The notes: generated by a model from the sequence alone, not told the origin. Shown: positions 7,724 through 17,011, counted from the first letter of the stretch. The stretch is 64,000 bases of DNA from Nitrososphaerota archaeon (GCA_027887045.1 JAPCJH010000002.1:198723-262722); one strand, 5' to 3'. Translations and numbers: made by a program.

Positions 7724-9268
7724 TTGAATAACGACAAAGTTGGAATCGCTGTGCTGGACTTCGGAGGGCAATATTCTCATCTCATCTGTCGCAGGGTGAG
7801 GGGGTTAGGGGTGCGCGCGAGGCTCTTCCCATACGACACCTCCCTCGAACACTTGAAGGCCTCGGACGTGAAGGGGGTGATACTTTCAGGCGGTCCGGCA
7901 AGCGTGTATGATACCGACGCTCCGAGACCCGACCCTGGAATTCTTCAAGGCGAGCTTCCGGTACTAGGCATCTGCTACGGGTACCAGCTCTTGGTCCAGG
8001 ATCGTGGAGGCCAGGTGACAAGATCCAAGAGGAGGGAGTACGGAAAGGCGAGCCTCAATATTCTCAGCCACGCGGGGTTGTTCGCAGGGATAACAGAGAA
8101 AAGAGTCACGTGCTGGATGAGTCACGGGGACTCTGCGAGGCGTATTCCAACTGACTTTCGCGTACTCGCTTCGAGCGCGAATTCCCGATACGCTGCGTTA
8201 GCGTCGATGGATGGGAAATGCTACGGCGTTCAATTTCACCCCGAGGTTGCTCAGACGGAGCACGGGGCCCAAATGCTCTCGAATTTCGTCTTCGGCGCCT
8301 GCCGCGCCAAAAGAAACTGGCGAATGGATGATTTCGTCCGACGCACCGTTGATGAGCTTTCAACAACTCTCTCGGGCAGAGTTCTTTGCGCCGTCTCAGG
8401 CGGAGTCGACTCTTCGACCACGGCGCTCCTCCTCCATCGCGCGGTGGGAGAAAGACTCCAGTGCGTGTTCATCGACCACGGCCTTCTGCGCGAAGGCGAG
8501 ACGGCGGAGGTCCGGAGAGCATTCAGGGATGCGATGGGCATCGACCTCGTCATGATAGACGCCGCAGACAGGTTTCTCATCGCACTAAAGGGGATTCACG
8601 ACCCCGAGCAGAAAAGGAAGATTGTCGGCCGTGTCTTTGCGGATGTCTTCGAGGAATATGCGCGGAAAAGCGGCTCATTCAAGTTTCTAGCGCAAGGTAC
8701 CGTCTACCCCGACATTGTAGAGAGCGGCAGGACGTCGAAGCTCTCAGCGAAGATAAAGACGCATCATAATGTGGGCGGGCTCCCAAAGGACCTCTCTCTT
8801 GATGTCGTTGAGCCACTCAAGGAGTTGTACAAAGATGAGGTGAGGAAAGTCGCGGAAATACTTGGCTTGCCAGCCAGCATACGGAAAAGACATCCCTTCC
8901 CTGGGCCAGGGCTCGCGGTCAGGATTATAGGGGAGGTCACCCCGGATAAGCTCCGGGTCTGCCGCATGGCGAACAAAGTTGTGGAAGAGGTCGTTGTCAA
9001 ACATGGTCTCTATGACAAAGTGTGGCAAGCGCTCGCGTACCTGGGGGACGATCAGTTGACCGGTGTCCTTGGGGACGAAAGGAAGTCCGGGCATCAGGTC
9101 ACAGTGAAAGTCGTCGAATCCGTGGACGCGATGACCGCCGACTGGGCCAGATTACCCTATGACGCCCTGGAGGAAATGTCAAGAAGAATAACCAACGAAA
9201 TAGAAGGCGTCGTGAGCGTGTCTTACGCCGTCTCGTCCAAACCTCCTTCGACGATAGAGCCCCAATAG
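7724..9268 (+). CDS. guaA: GMP synthase (glutamine-hydrolysing), fused form
   Basis: Converts XMP to GMP using glutamine and ATP. The N-terminal class I glutamine amidotransferase domain has LSGGPASVYD, catalytic C84 in GICYGYQ and a later HPE motif. The ATP pyrophosphatase domain follows with the P-loop SGGVDSS, and the C-terminal dimerisation domain contains HPFPGPGLAVRI. At 514 residues both domains are in one chain, unlike the split two-gene form found in many Euryarchaeota. The start is a TTG codon directly before NNDKVGIAVLDFGGQYSH. Confidence 0.95.
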   Translation: MNNDKVGIAVLDFGGQYSHLICRRVRGLGVRARLFPYDTSLEHLKASDVKGVILSGGPASVYDTDAPRPDPGILQGELPVLGICYGYQLLVQDRGGQVTRSKRREYGKASLNILSHAGLFAGITEKRVTCWMSHGDSARRIPTDFRVLASSANSRYAALASMDGKCYGVQFHPEVAQTEHGAQMLSNFVFGACRAKRNWRMDDFVRRTVDELSTTLSGRVLCAVSGGVDSSTTALLLHRAVGERLQCVFIDHGLLREGETAEVRRAFRDAMGIDLVMIDAADRFLIALKGIHDPEQKRKIVGRVFADVFEEYARKSGSFKFLAQGTVYPDIVESGRTSKLSAKIKTHHNVGGLPKDLSLDVVEPLKELYKDEVRKVAEILGLPASIRKRHPFPGPGLAVRIIGEVTPDKLRVCRMANKVVEEVVVKHGLYDKVWQALAYLGDDQLTGVLGDERKSGHQVTVKVVESVDAMTADWARLPYDALEEMSRRITNEIEGVVSVSYAVSSKPPSTIEPQ

Positions 9269-9382
9269 CTCCCGGATTCTGGCCACCATAGGTAATCTCT
9301 TTTCCATCGATGCCCCGCCCGCTAGGCGGCACAAATCCTTAACCCACACTGCCCTCTCCACAACTGAGGACGGGGGAGCATA

Positions 9383-10684
9383 ATGATTGCGTCAATCAGC
9401 GGGATACGGGGGAAGCTGAACGAAGACATTAGCCTCTCCGATTTCTCACGGTTTTCAGGGAATTTTGCTTCGGGAGCCGAATCGAAGGATTTTCTACTAG
9501 GAACGGATACCAGGGGGACCGGGGATGTAATCAAGCGGGCGGTCGTCGGGGCACTTTTGGCCCAGGGTGTGCGCGTCTTTGACCTAGGCATCCTTTCGAC
9601 ACCGGCCCTGTTCAGGGAGAGCCTCGTTACGGGAAGCCCCGCGGTGATGGTGACCGCGTCGCACAACCCCCCCGATTGGAACGGTCTAAAATTCATCGTC
9701 CAGGGCAGAGGGATAAGGCAGGACGAACTTTCAAGCATTGTTTCCGACAAACCTCTCAAAGGCAAGAAATTCGATGGATCGTTCGTCTTCAAGAAAAGGG
9801 CGGAGAGCTATGAAAGGGAACTTCTGCATCGGTTCGGCAAGGGCAGGTTTGATGGGATAAGAGTCGCGTTAGATCTCGGCGGAGGTGCTGGAGCAATGCA
9901 CGCCCCGAAAGTTCTCAGAACGACCGGGTGCGAAGTAATCACGATCAACGACACGCCCGGCGTTTTCGACAGAACGATAGACCCGGTCGCGGACCCACTT
10001 ACCCTGCTGCAGAGAGTCGTTAGGTCTGACGATTGCGATGTTGGCTTCGCTTTTGACTGCGACGGCGACAGGCTCGTCCTGGTGGATGACCAGGGCAAGA
10101 AGAGGAGTGGAGACTTCATGCTGACGCTCGCGCTCTCGGAGCTGTTGAAAGGGTCTGCCGACAGACGAGTGGTGGTGTCGGTAGACACGACGGTCGCAGT
10201 GGAAGAGCTGGTAAAGAGCCTTGATGGCGAGGTGACACGGTCTAAGGTCGGCGAGGCCAACGTGATTCAGACCATGTTGGGGAAAGGTGCCACGATCGGG
10301 GGCGAGGGGAGCAGCGGGGGCCTCATCGATTCGACTTTCAACAATTGCAGAGATTCGATGGTTGCGGCTATGACGATTCTACAAGCGATAAAGAGAGACG
10401 GCAGGACCGCTTTCGACGTCGTGAAGAGCTACCACCAGACCCGGGTCGCCCTGAGGTTGCCCCCGAAGAGAGCATTGAAGGGATTGTCTAGATTGAAAAG
10501 AACATACCAAGACTCAGACTATCTCGATGGCGTGAAAATCAAGTTTTCCGCAAGATCATGGGTGTTGATCAGGCCGTCGGGGACGGAAGACATCGTGAGA
10601 GTTTCTGCTGAAGCGCCCACCCAGAAAGAATCCGAGAAGATCGCGTCCTCGTTCTCGAAGAAGCTGGTGGAGTTGAGTCGATAG
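9383..10684 (+). CDS. phosphohexomutase (phosphomannomutase/phosphoglucomutase family)
   Basis: An alpha-D-phosphohexomutase that moves phosphate between C1 and C6 of a hexose. The phosphoserine loop TASHNPP has S93, the Mg loop is DCDGDRLVLVD, the sugar-specificity loop is GEGSSGG and the phosphate-binding loop is RPSGTED. Specificity (mannose, glucose or glucosamine) cannot be read safely. The stop codon is immediately followed by the ThiL frame, so the pair is translationally linked. A second member of the family, more like GlmM, lies 950 bases away on the other strand. Confidence 0.88.
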   Translation: MIASISGIRGKLNEDISLSDFSRFSGNFASGAESKDFLLGTDTRGTGDVIKRAVVGALLAQGVRVFDLGILSTPALFRESLVTGSPAVMVTASHNPPDWNGLKFIVQGRGIRQDELSSIVSDKPLKGKKFDGSFVFKKRAESYERELLHRFGKGRFDGIRVALDLGGGAGAMHAPKVLRTTGCEVITINDTPGVFDRTIDPVADPLTLLQRVVRSDDCDVGFAFDCDGDRLVLVDDQGKKRSGDFMLTLALSELLKGSADRRVVVSVDTTVAVEELVKSLDGEVTRSKVGEANVIQTMLGKGATIGGEGSSGGLIDSTFNNCRDSMVAAMTILQAIKRDGRTAFDVVKSYHQTRVALRLPPKRALKGLSRLKRTYQDSDYLDGVKIKFSARSWVLIRPSGTEDIVRVSAEAPTQKESEKIASSFSKKLVELSR

Positions 10685-10817
10685 GACGCCGAACGAACTT
10701 GAAATCATAAAGATCATCACCGGGCTTGCGGGAAATCTTCCCCGAAGTTATTGGGCGATTGGCGACGACGTAGCGACCGTTCCCACTAAGGGCAGAAAAC
10801 TCGTAATCAAGTGCGAC

Positions 10818-11645
10818 ATGCTCGTGGACAGGACGGACGTACCTCCGGGCATGTCCTACAGGCAGGCGGCGAGGAAAGCGGTCGCGATGTGCGTAAGTGA
10901 CTTCTCTGCCAAAGGGGTCAAGCCTGATTCGTTTCTCATCTCCCTCGGTCTCAGGAGCGGGGTACGCAGAGAGGACGTTGTAGAACTGGCGGAAGGGTTC
11001 AGAGATGCATCTCGCGAATGGGGCGTGAAATTCGTTGGTGGCGACACGAACGAGTCGGCCGATCTGATAGTGGATTGCAGCATGGTAGGGTTCGCCGGAC
11101 GGGTAGTCGCGCGCAGCGGTGCGAAACCTGACCAATTAGTGGTCACCTCAGGCTACTTTGGGTATTCATCTTCGGGGCTGAAGATTCTAATCAAGGGTGC
11201 AAAGGCCCGAAGGGGCTTCAGGGCAGCAGCCGTGGCGAGCGTCTTGAATCCACATCCTCGACTCAAACTCGGCATCGCTCTCGCGAAGTACTTCAGCTCA
11301 GCCATGGACTCCAGTGACGGGTTGGCGATCACCCTGCATACCCTTGCGGAGAGAAGTGGGGTTGGAATCCGAGTGGACAAACTGCCCTGCGATGACGAAG
11401 TCAGAATGTTTGCGAAGAGAAATGGGTTCTCCGAGGAGGAGCTCGCCCTCTATGGAGGCGAGGAGTACGAAATCGTGGCGACAATCGAAAGGCGCCACCT
11501 CCCCAAAGCAAGAGATGTCGCCGCGAGGTTGGACGTGGATCTCTTAGTTATTGGAAGAACTACGAAAGAATCAGGTGTGGTATCTCTCAAGAAGGACCAG
11601 CGAGAGGAGCGAATCCTCCGTAAAGGCTGGGTTCACCTAAGCTGA
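10818..11645 (+). CDS. thiL: thiamine-monophosphate kinase
   Basis: Phosphorylates thiamine monophosphate to the diphosphate with ATP, the last step of cofactor synthesis. Recognised by VSDFSAKG, GGDTNES, AMDSSDGL and YGGEEYEIV. The first ATG is at 10818, but the family's Mg-binding IGDD motif is coded upstream, at 10758-10769, in the same open frame. No ATG, GTG or TTG exists between the in-frame stop at 10674 and 10818. Initiation at ACG 10686, two bases past the mutase stop, would give a normal N-terminus beginning PNELEIIKIITG. The 3' end overlaps the convergent glmM by 9 bases. Confidence 0.86.
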   Translation: MLVDRTDVPPGMSYRQAARKAVAMCVSDFSAKGVKPDSFLISLGLRSGVRREDVVELAEGFRDASREWGVKFVGGDTNESADLIVDCSMVGFAGRVVARSGAKPDQLVVTSGYFGYSSSGLKILIKGAKARRGFRAAAVASVLNPHPRLKLGIALAKYFSSAMDSSDGLAITLHTLAERSGVGIRVDKLPCDDEVRMFAKRNGFSEEELALYGGEEYEIVATIERRHLPKARDVAARLDVDLLVIGRTTKESGVVSLKKDQREERILRKGWVHLS

Positions 11646-13004
11646 GGCGGCCCTGACGGCCTTAACGTATTTCTTCAGTGTTGCCTCCGCTTTCTCTCTA
11701 GTGTCCGACTCTGCGAAAATCCTGACTATGGGTTCGGTGCCACTTGCTCGGACGAGCACCCAGGTATGGTCGTCAACCCACACCTTCAAACCGTCGACCT
11801 TCTCGACTTCCTTCCCCGCCTGTCGTTCGACCTTTCTCATGATCGATTCAATTTTCTTGCGGTCAATCTCGACTTTGGTCTTGGCGAGATAGTATCTGGG
11901 GACCCAATAGGACATTGCCTTCGAGAAAGCCATCCCCCTAGCCGCCAGGCATTCAAGAACTAACGCCGTGGTCATACCCCCGTCTCTGACGGCGATGTGG
12001 GCTGGATAGATGCAGCCGCCGTTCTCCTCGAATCCAAAGAGGGCCTTTCTCTCAAGCACCGTTCGTGATACATCGACGCTCCCGACACGTGTCCTGAGGA
12101 CCTTTGCGTTCCTCTTCTTCGCGACCGCCTCGACCGCCTGTGACGAGCTGACGGGGGTGACTATCGTTCCTCCCGGGGACTTCTCGAGTAGATAATCCGC
12201 GATCAGGGGGCCGGTCTGGTCCCCCCAATATATTCCCCCGACTTCGTCGCAAAAGATCGCTCTGTCGCCATCTCCGTCATACGCCACGCCCAGGTCGGCG
12301 CCGACCGATCGTACCGCGAGGGAGAGGTCTTTCAGGGTCTCGGGAGTTGGTTCGGGTCCCCTGCCGGGAAAAGCACCGTCCAGAACAGAGTTCAACGTGG
12401 TGAGCTTGCAACCCAGACTTTCCACTAGATACGGAGCGGCGACGCATTGGGCGCCGTTTCCAAGGTCCATCACGACGGAAAACCTACGTTGGGCGATCAG
12501 CTTGGTGTTCACCCTCCCTGTTACGCCGCTTATGTAATTCCTGACGACGGTTCCTTCGCTCCTCGCCGTCCCGACGCTCTTCCAGTCGGCTCTCGTCTCA
12601 GCGTCGTCGTTGAAGATTTTTTCGATCCTCTGCTCGTCGAGCCTCGGGATCTCCACTCCATCGGAACCGACGACCTTCAGGCCGTTGTACTGGGGCGGGT
12701 TGTGTGAAGCCGTCACCATGACTCCTCCCTTGAAGCCGAAGGTCTTGACAGCGAATTGTAACGCTGGAGTTGGGACGAGCCCGGCTTCGGCGACGTCCCG
12801 TCCCGCGCTCATGAGCCCGGCCGCTGTTGAATGTGCTATCGCGGGGCTGGAGTTTCTTCCGTCCTGACCGAGCAAGATCTCCCCCTCCCCAAAGTATGTG
12901 CCGATCGACTCCGCCAATTTGATCACAAAGTCGAGGTCGTGAGAGACGCCTGGGATGAATCTCACGCCATTGGTCCCGAAAAGTCTTTCTTGAGAGGAGG
13001 CCAA
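11637..13004 (-). CDS. glmM: phosphoglucosamine mutase-like phosphohexomutase
   Basis: Likely converts glucosamine-6-phosphate to glucosamine-1-phosphate for UDP-GlcNAc synthesis and protein or lipid glycosylation. It begins LFGTNGVRF, characteristic of archaeal GlmM. The active serine is S100 in TASHNPP, the Mg loop is YDGDGDRAIF, the sugar loop GFEENGGCI and the phosphate loop RASGTEPIVRI. Length 455 residues is normal. The start is TTG 13004, with an A+T-rich TATA-like TTTTAATC 28 bases upstream. Phosphomannomutase activity is also common in this group. Confidence 0.9.
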   Translation of the reverse strand: MASSQERLFGTNGVRFIPGVSHDLDFVIKLAESIGTYFGEGEILLGQDGRNSSPAIAHSTAAGLMSAGRDVAEAGLVPTPALQFAVKTFGFKGGVMVTASHNPPQYNGLKVVGSDGVEIPRLDEQRIEKIFNDDAETRADWKSVGTARSEGTVVRNYISGVTGRVNTKLIAQRRFSVVMDLGNGAQCVAAPYLVESLGCKLTTLNSVLDGAFPGRGPEPTPETLKDLSLAVRSVGADLGVAYDGDGDRAIFCDEVGGIYWGDQTGPLIADYLLEKSPGGTIVTPVSSSQAVEAVAKKRNAKVLRTRVGSVDVSRTVLERKALFGFEENGGCIYPAHIAVRDGGMTTALVLECLAARGMAFSKAMSYWVPRYYLAKTKVEIDRKKIESIMRKVERQAGKEVEKVDGLKVWVDDHTWVLVRASGTEPIVRIFAESDTREKAEATLKKYVKAVRAASA

Positions 13005-13145
13005 TGTGTTGTGGACTTAGTCAAAACCGATTAAAACCCTTCGAATTTTTGCATTTTTTGTTTTGGCTTTCCAAAATTGAAACTATCGGCACTCTAGCAT
13101 CGCTAAGGACAAACAAATTTAGCCGACTGAATGGAACCTCGGCTT

Positions 13146-13254
13146 GGGCCCGTAGCTCAGAGTGATTTCACGAGCAGTATGGATAGAGTGCCAGCCTTCT
13201 ATGTCGTATGACGATGTAAGCTGGAAGTCGCGGGTTCAAATCCTGCCGGGCCCG
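13146..13254 (+). tRNA. tRNA-Arg(UCU) with two introns
   Basis: Acceptor stem GGGCCCG pairs with CGGGCCC (13247-13253), the T-arm is GCGGG/CCTGC around TTCAAAT, and the anticodon stem is CCAGC (13191-13195) with GCTGG (13220-13224). The anticodon TCT sits at 13198-13200. A 17-base insert (13202-13218) lies at the canonical position after base 37. A second 17-base insert (about 13161-13177) enlarges the D-loop; removing it leaves the normal loop AGTATGGATA. The mature length would be 75 bases. Introns in archaeal pre-tRNA are cut at bulge-helix-bulge folds. Confidence 0.85.
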
Positions 13255-13695
13255 CCTTATTTCGGTGTGTAGGGGTTCCCCATACTCGACCGCTTAGGGG
13301 GAGGGGTTAAGAGGCAAGAACTAGGTGGTTCGGACTCTTGCGACCCTCGACGGAGAGAAGTCCCGAATGACGAACCGAAAGGTCGTGTATTATATTCAGG
13401 ATATTCAGGATATTCAGGAATTCGGACTCGGGATTCTAGACCCCAGAACAAGCGTAACACGGGGCTCGCTTCTATGAGACTTGCCGCTAACCTCCGTGAT
13501 TCTATTGATGTGTCCTACAGCGAGTTCATAATTCCTAGCCTACTCCTGGTTCGTCATTGTACTTCCCCGCCGGTTTCTTCAATATTTTCGAAGCCAGAGG
13601 TAACTTCCCACCTCTACTGAGCCTTGATGCTCTAGTGGGTTCGAGAACAAACCCTAGTATCATCTTGACCGATTTCGGACACTCGTTGCTTGACT
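13255..13695. other. intergenic region without a supported gene
   Basis: About 440 bases between the tRNA-Arg and a cysteine-rich protein gene. Open frames here have low-complexity or implausible products. The only structure seen is the short tandem repeat listed separately. Confidence 0.5.
13392..13418. repeat. three tandem copies of ATATTCAGG
   Basis: Three perfect 9-base units in an intergenic region downstream of the tRNA-Arg. It could be slippage-derived or an iterated protein-binding site. Confidence 0.8.
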
Positions 13696-13962
13696 TTACT
13701 TTCCTTCATAATAATTGCAGCAGTCCGTCTCTCTGACATGCGGATGACCGTGTATCTTCTTACACCGACCGCTCACGAGGTATTCACAGTTCGCACAACT
13801 AGTTCCACGACCTGTTCTGATGAAACCAGAGTAGGCCAGAGCTACAGTCCCATCCGCGTATCTTGGGATGAGTGTTTTCCAGGCTGAGTTCTTCCTTCCG
13901 TCCGGGTCATTGAGGGTTCCCACTGGTGTCTTGGTTCTCTGAGGAGCGAGCGGTCTTGACAT
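13696..13962 (-). CDS. cysteine-rich small protein
   Basis: An 88-residue protein from ATG 13962 whose C-terminal third holds five cysteines: C56, C59, C67, C81 and C82 (CANCEYLVSGRC and TDCCNYY). This resembles small metal- or Fe-S-binding modules such as high-potential iron-sulfur proteins, although the family is not certain. The N-terminal half is rich in Pro, Arg and Thr. No signal peptide. Neighbours give no functional hint. Confidence 0.5.
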   Translation of the reverse strand: MSRPLAPQRTKTPVGTLNDPDGRKNSAWKTLIPRYADGTVALAYSGFIRTGRGTSCANCEYLVSGRCKKIHGHPHVRETDCCNYYEGK

Positions 13963-14054
13963 GTGTTCACGTCCAGGTCCCTCATGCTTTTTGGCGCGGC
14001 GTAACAATTGTCTGAAGTTGTCAGCCGGAACTATTTATTCCTGGTGACGCCTCT

Positions 14055-14333
14055 ATGAAGCGAATCGAAGAGGCTTCCCAGTTTCATAGGGGAGGCAGCA
14101 TCAGATTCTTGCTTGCCTGTAGAGTAATCCCCCATTGCCACCTCTGCGGCGATCATTTAGATCATCTCGAGCGGCGCGCCAAAGCAAGACGAGAAACTTT
14201 CCATAATATCGTCGTCACGTTCTTAGAGCGTGCGGTCCCTTGCGCCCATGAACCGACTTGCCGCCATCGAACCGGGTTCGATATCTTCCGCGAATGTGAC
14301 GACCTCCGAGCCTCACGTCCCGGCGGCGTGTAG
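14055..14333 (+). CDS. putative small zinc-binding protein
   Basis: A 92-residue frame with a CHLCGDHLDHLERR segment and later C and H residues (PCAHEPTCRH), which could ligate zinc in an HNH-like or zinc-finger manner. A CTATTTATT box lies about 20 bases before the ATG. No family recognised; a chance frame remains possible. Confidence 0.38.
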   Translation: MKRIEEASQFHRGGSIRFLLACRVIPHCHLCGDHLDHLERRAKARRETFHNIVVTFLERAVPCAHEPTCRHRTGFDIFRECDDLRASRPGGV

Positions 14334-14338
14334 AGTCA

Positions 14339-14536
14339 TCACGTTTCAGTATCCGTCAATCCCTTTCCGAATTTTCTGGTGAACCAGCCCAGGAGAGCGT
14401 ACAAGGCGACGCTCAGAGCTATGATCAGCAACCCGGTCACGCCGTCCACGAAGAGTAGCGTGAACAAACCCAGAATAAAGAGCATCGCCACTGCGAAAAG
14501 GGAAAGCCTACTCCTCGGAATCCTAACTTCAGACAT
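14339..14536 (-). CDS. small two-helix membrane protein
   Basis: A 65-residue protein from ATG 14536 with a basic N-terminus (SEVRIPRSR), two membrane helices (starting about residues 12 and 33) and a polar C-terminus. It is convergent with the neighbouring small gene, ending six bases from it. Not assigned to a family. Confidence 0.5.
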   Translation of the reverse strand: MSEVRIPRSRLSLFAVAMLFILGLFTLLFVDGVTGLLIIALSVALYALLGWFTRKFGKGLTDTET

Positions 14537-14635
14537 CGGCTTGATGTGTGAATGCAAATTGTTCCGCTTTTGAGCTTAACGGAGTCAGGGTGAAATAGAC
14601 CTAGCTTCAAAGTGAGACGGGGGTAACGCAGGCAG

Positions 14636-15205
14636 GTGCCATTTTGCTCGGAATGCGGTCGCGAAATAACATCCGAAGCGATGTTTTGCCCATATTGCGG
14701 CAACCCGACTCGCCATTCTTCCCATGGCCCACAACAGTGGAGTGCCCCGGCCGAATTGGACCGTGTCCTGAAGGACCCTAAACTTCAGGAACTGTGGATC
14801 AGACGGGTGATTGCGTTCGTAATCGACGCAATAATCATCGGCCTAGCTGTCGGTATCCTTTATGCACTACTCTTCTTCTCCACAGCTTTCGCGTTCAATT
14901 CCTTCGGATTCCTCGAATTTGGTTTCCTGTTCCCAGGTTTGACTTCGGTGCTCTTGTTCTTCTACTTCACCCTATTGGACTTTGTGAACGGCAGGACGTT
15001 CGGCAAGATGGTGTTGGAACTCAGGGTCATTACCACCGATGGAACCAAGCTCGACTTGGCCAGGTCCTTCCTCAGGAACGTCAGCAAGTTGTACTGGTTG
15101 CTGCTTGTTCTCGACATAATCGGGGGCTTCGTAACACAAGTGGAGCCCGGTCAGAAGTACTCCGACCACCTCGCCAGGACGAATGTCACGACCGCGCGAA
15201 GCTAG
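14636..15205 (+). CDS. RDD-family membrane protein with N-terminal zinc ribbon
   Basis: A 189-residue protein. The N-terminus is a zinc ribbon (CSECG and CPYCG), followed by an RDD domain with three membrane segments: the first helix begins WIRRVIAFVIDAII, and the family motif NGRTFGKMVLELRV follows the second pair. RDD proteins are poorly characterised and have been linked to transport or ion homeostasis. The start is GTG 14636. The last codons overlap the upstream open part of the amidohydrolase frame, whose true start is 20 bases after this stop. Confidence 0.85.
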   Translation: MPFCSECGREITSEAMFCPYCGNPTRHSSHGPQQWSAPAELDRVLKDPKLQELWIRRVIAFVIDAIIIGLAVGILYALLFFSTAFAFNSFGFLEFGFLFPGLTSVLLFFYFTLLDFVNGRTFGKMVLELRVITTDGTKLDLARSFLRNVSKLYWLLLVLDIIGGFVTQVEPGQKYSDHLARTNVTTARS

Positions 15206-15224
15206 ATTACAGGGCATTCTCAAA

Positions 15225-16469
15225 ATGGACCTAATCATCAGGAGTGCGATGTTGCGAGGAAATACCTCCACGAACGATGTCGGGATCGATGACGGAAGAA
15301 TCGTCGCCATTGAGGGGAAAATACGCGAGGAAGGGACACACGAGCTGGACGCCGCGGGCAGGTTGCTCACCCCGGCATACGTGAACATCCACTGCCATCT
15401 GGACAAGTGCCTGACCGGAACCTGGGCCGAAGTCGGGACGGGATCGAACGCTGGGAGCCCAGACGTTATCCCGGCAGCGACCAACGTCAAGAAGAATTTC
15501 ACAGAGGCGGACATCGTTAGGAGAGCGGGGGAGGCGGTCAAGTCATCGATTCTGGCTGGGACCACCGCCATCAGAGCATTCGCCGATGTAGACACGGTAG
15601 GAGGACTTCTGGCGCTCAAGAGTCTGCTGAAGGTCAAGGATCAATATCGTAGTGCCGTCGACCTCCAGGTCGTGGCGTTCCCGCAGGAGGGGATAATCCG
15701 AGACCCCGGCACCGAAGAGTTGCTTCAAAAGAGCATGGAGCTGGGAGCGGACATCGTGGGCGGAATCCCCTGGTACGAGGGAGAGGCCGAGGCGTCAAAG
15801 CGCCACACCGACATAGTCTTTCACCTCGCGCGAGAGCACGGCAAGGACATTCACATGCTGGTCGACGACACTTCAGATCCTAAGGCGAAGAACATCGAAT
15901 ATCTCCTATCGAAGACCATCAAGGAGGGATTCAAGGGGAGGGTGGCGGCTTCGCACTGCAGGGGAGCGCTCGATTCGCCTGACGAAGCATACGCACGACG
16001 AATCGCCAGCTCGGTGAAAGAGGCCGGACTCACCGTCGTCGAGAACTCGCACGTCAGCCTGTTCATGTACGGGAGGAAGGATAATCACCCGATCACAAGG
16101 GGGTTGACGCGTGTGAAGGAATTCCTAGCAGAAGGGGTCAACATAGCGGTGGGCCAGGACGACATAGACGACCCATACTACCCCTTCGGGAGGGGAGACA
16201 TGGTCGAGCTTGCGTTCATGATGGCGCACGCGGCTCAGCTCAGTACCCCCAGCGAGCTGGAGAGTGGTTACGACATGGTAACCGTCAATCCCGCGAGGGC
16301 GATGAGACTCAGGGGATATGGGATCGGCGTTGGCGACGCTGCAGACTTGGTCCTGTTGGATGCGCCGAGCGTGATTGAAACTCTCAGGCTACAGCCCGAC
16401 CGACTCGCCGTCATTAAGAAAGGGAAAATCGTAGCGGAGACTAAAACCGAAAGTAAGCTGAACTTGTGA
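15225..16469 (+). CDS. metal-dependent amidohydrolase, cytosine deaminase (CodA/AtzC)-like
   Basis: A 414-residue amidohydrolase that probably deaminates or hydrolyses a cytosine-like or other cyclic amide substrate. The metal motif HCHLDK has H56 and H58, and further signatures are GTTAIRAFADVD, VAFPQEGI, HMLVDDTSDP, ASHC and GQDDIDDPYYPFGRGDM. The C-terminal strand returns to the small beta domain (GDAADLVLL). ATG 15225 is chosen since MDLIIRSA begins the usual N-terminal beta domain. The substrate-site residues differ from canonical CodA, so the exact reaction is open. Confidence 0.85.
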   Translation: MDLIIRSAMLRGNTSTNDVGIDDGRIVAIEGKIREEGTHELDAAGRLLTPAYVNIHCHLDKCLTGTWAEVGTGSNAGSPDVIPAATNVKKNFTEADIVRRAGEAVKSSILAGTTAIRAFADVDTVGGLLALKSLLKVKDQYRSAVDLQVVAFPQEGIIRDPGTEELLQKSMELGADIVGGIPWYEGEAEASKRHTDIVFHLAREHGKDIHMLVDDTSDPKAKNIEYLLSKTIKEGFKGRVAASHCRGALDSPDEAYARRIASSVKEAGLTVVENSHVSLFMYGRKDNHPITRGLTRVKEFLAEGVNIAVGQDDIDDPYYPFGRGDMVELAFMMAHAAQLSTPSELESGYDMVTVNPARAMRLRGYGIGVGDAADLVLLDAPSVIETLRLQPDRLAVIKKGKIVAETKTESKLNL

Positions 16470-16475
16470 AGCCCG

Positions 16476-16979
16476 TCAGGTGAGAAGTTCCCCGTTGAGA
16501 TAGAGGTTGGTCGTCATTTTCAGCCCGGCCTTCCTCAGGGTGTTGTGTGCGTAGCACATCTCCTCAGCTTCCCGTGAGAGAGCTTTTATCGACTCGCTCG
16601 TTGCTTTGCTCGCAATCCTCACATCATAAATCATCTCCTCAAACGATCCTCCGAGCTTTCTGTTGAAATGGCCCCGTGCCGTCATCTGTAGGTCATCCAA
16701 GGGCACCCCTTTGGCGATCGCGTCTACGGCGTACTGGTTCATCAAACACGAAGCTGCCCCCGCGATGAAATATGCGAGCGGGTTGGGTCCCTGGTCCGTG
16801 CCCCCCCTCTCAGGGGGTTCGTCCACGACGAATACAAAGTCGCGCTTGCGGACCTCGAACTTCAGGTGATTGAGTCGCTTCAGGTCGACCCTCTCAGCAC
16901 CGAAGAGGAAAGTTGCGTCTGAGGCTTCATGCCTCTTCCTAACGTGTTCCTTTATCGTCTCTATGAGTTTCTCTTCGGC
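16476..16979 (-). CDS. OsmC-family peroxiredoxin-like protein
   Basis: A 167-residue OsmC/Ohr-fold protein that may reduce organic hydroperoxides. The two redox cysteines of the family are C79 (GAASCLMNQ) and C143 (EEMCYAHN), and the conserved GGTDQGPNPL loop precedes the first. ATG 16979 gives a normal family start. It converges with the amidohydrolase, ending six bases away. The start lies just downstream of the next minus-strand membrane protein gene. Confidence 0.87.
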   Translation of the reverse strand, partial: AEEKLIETIKEHVRKRHEASDATFLFGAERVDLKRLNHLKFEVRKRDFVFVVDEPPERGGTDQGPNPLAYFIAGAASCLMNQYAVDAIAKGVPLDDLQMTARGHFNRKLGGSFEEMIYDVRIASKATSESIKALSREAEEMCYAHNTLRKAGLKMTTNLYLNGELLT

Positions 16980-17011
16980 CATGATTTCGGCAAGAGGTTT
17001 TCCGTTTCTAT

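Noticed and set aside
13257-13460. Minus-strand frame with a Pro-Glu-Tyr repeat
   Set aside because: The repeat in the product simply follows the 9-base tandem DNA repeat; no other coding support.
13601-13660. Possible tRNA fragment around GGGTTCGAGAAC
   Set aside because: No acceptor or anticodon stems could be formed on either side.
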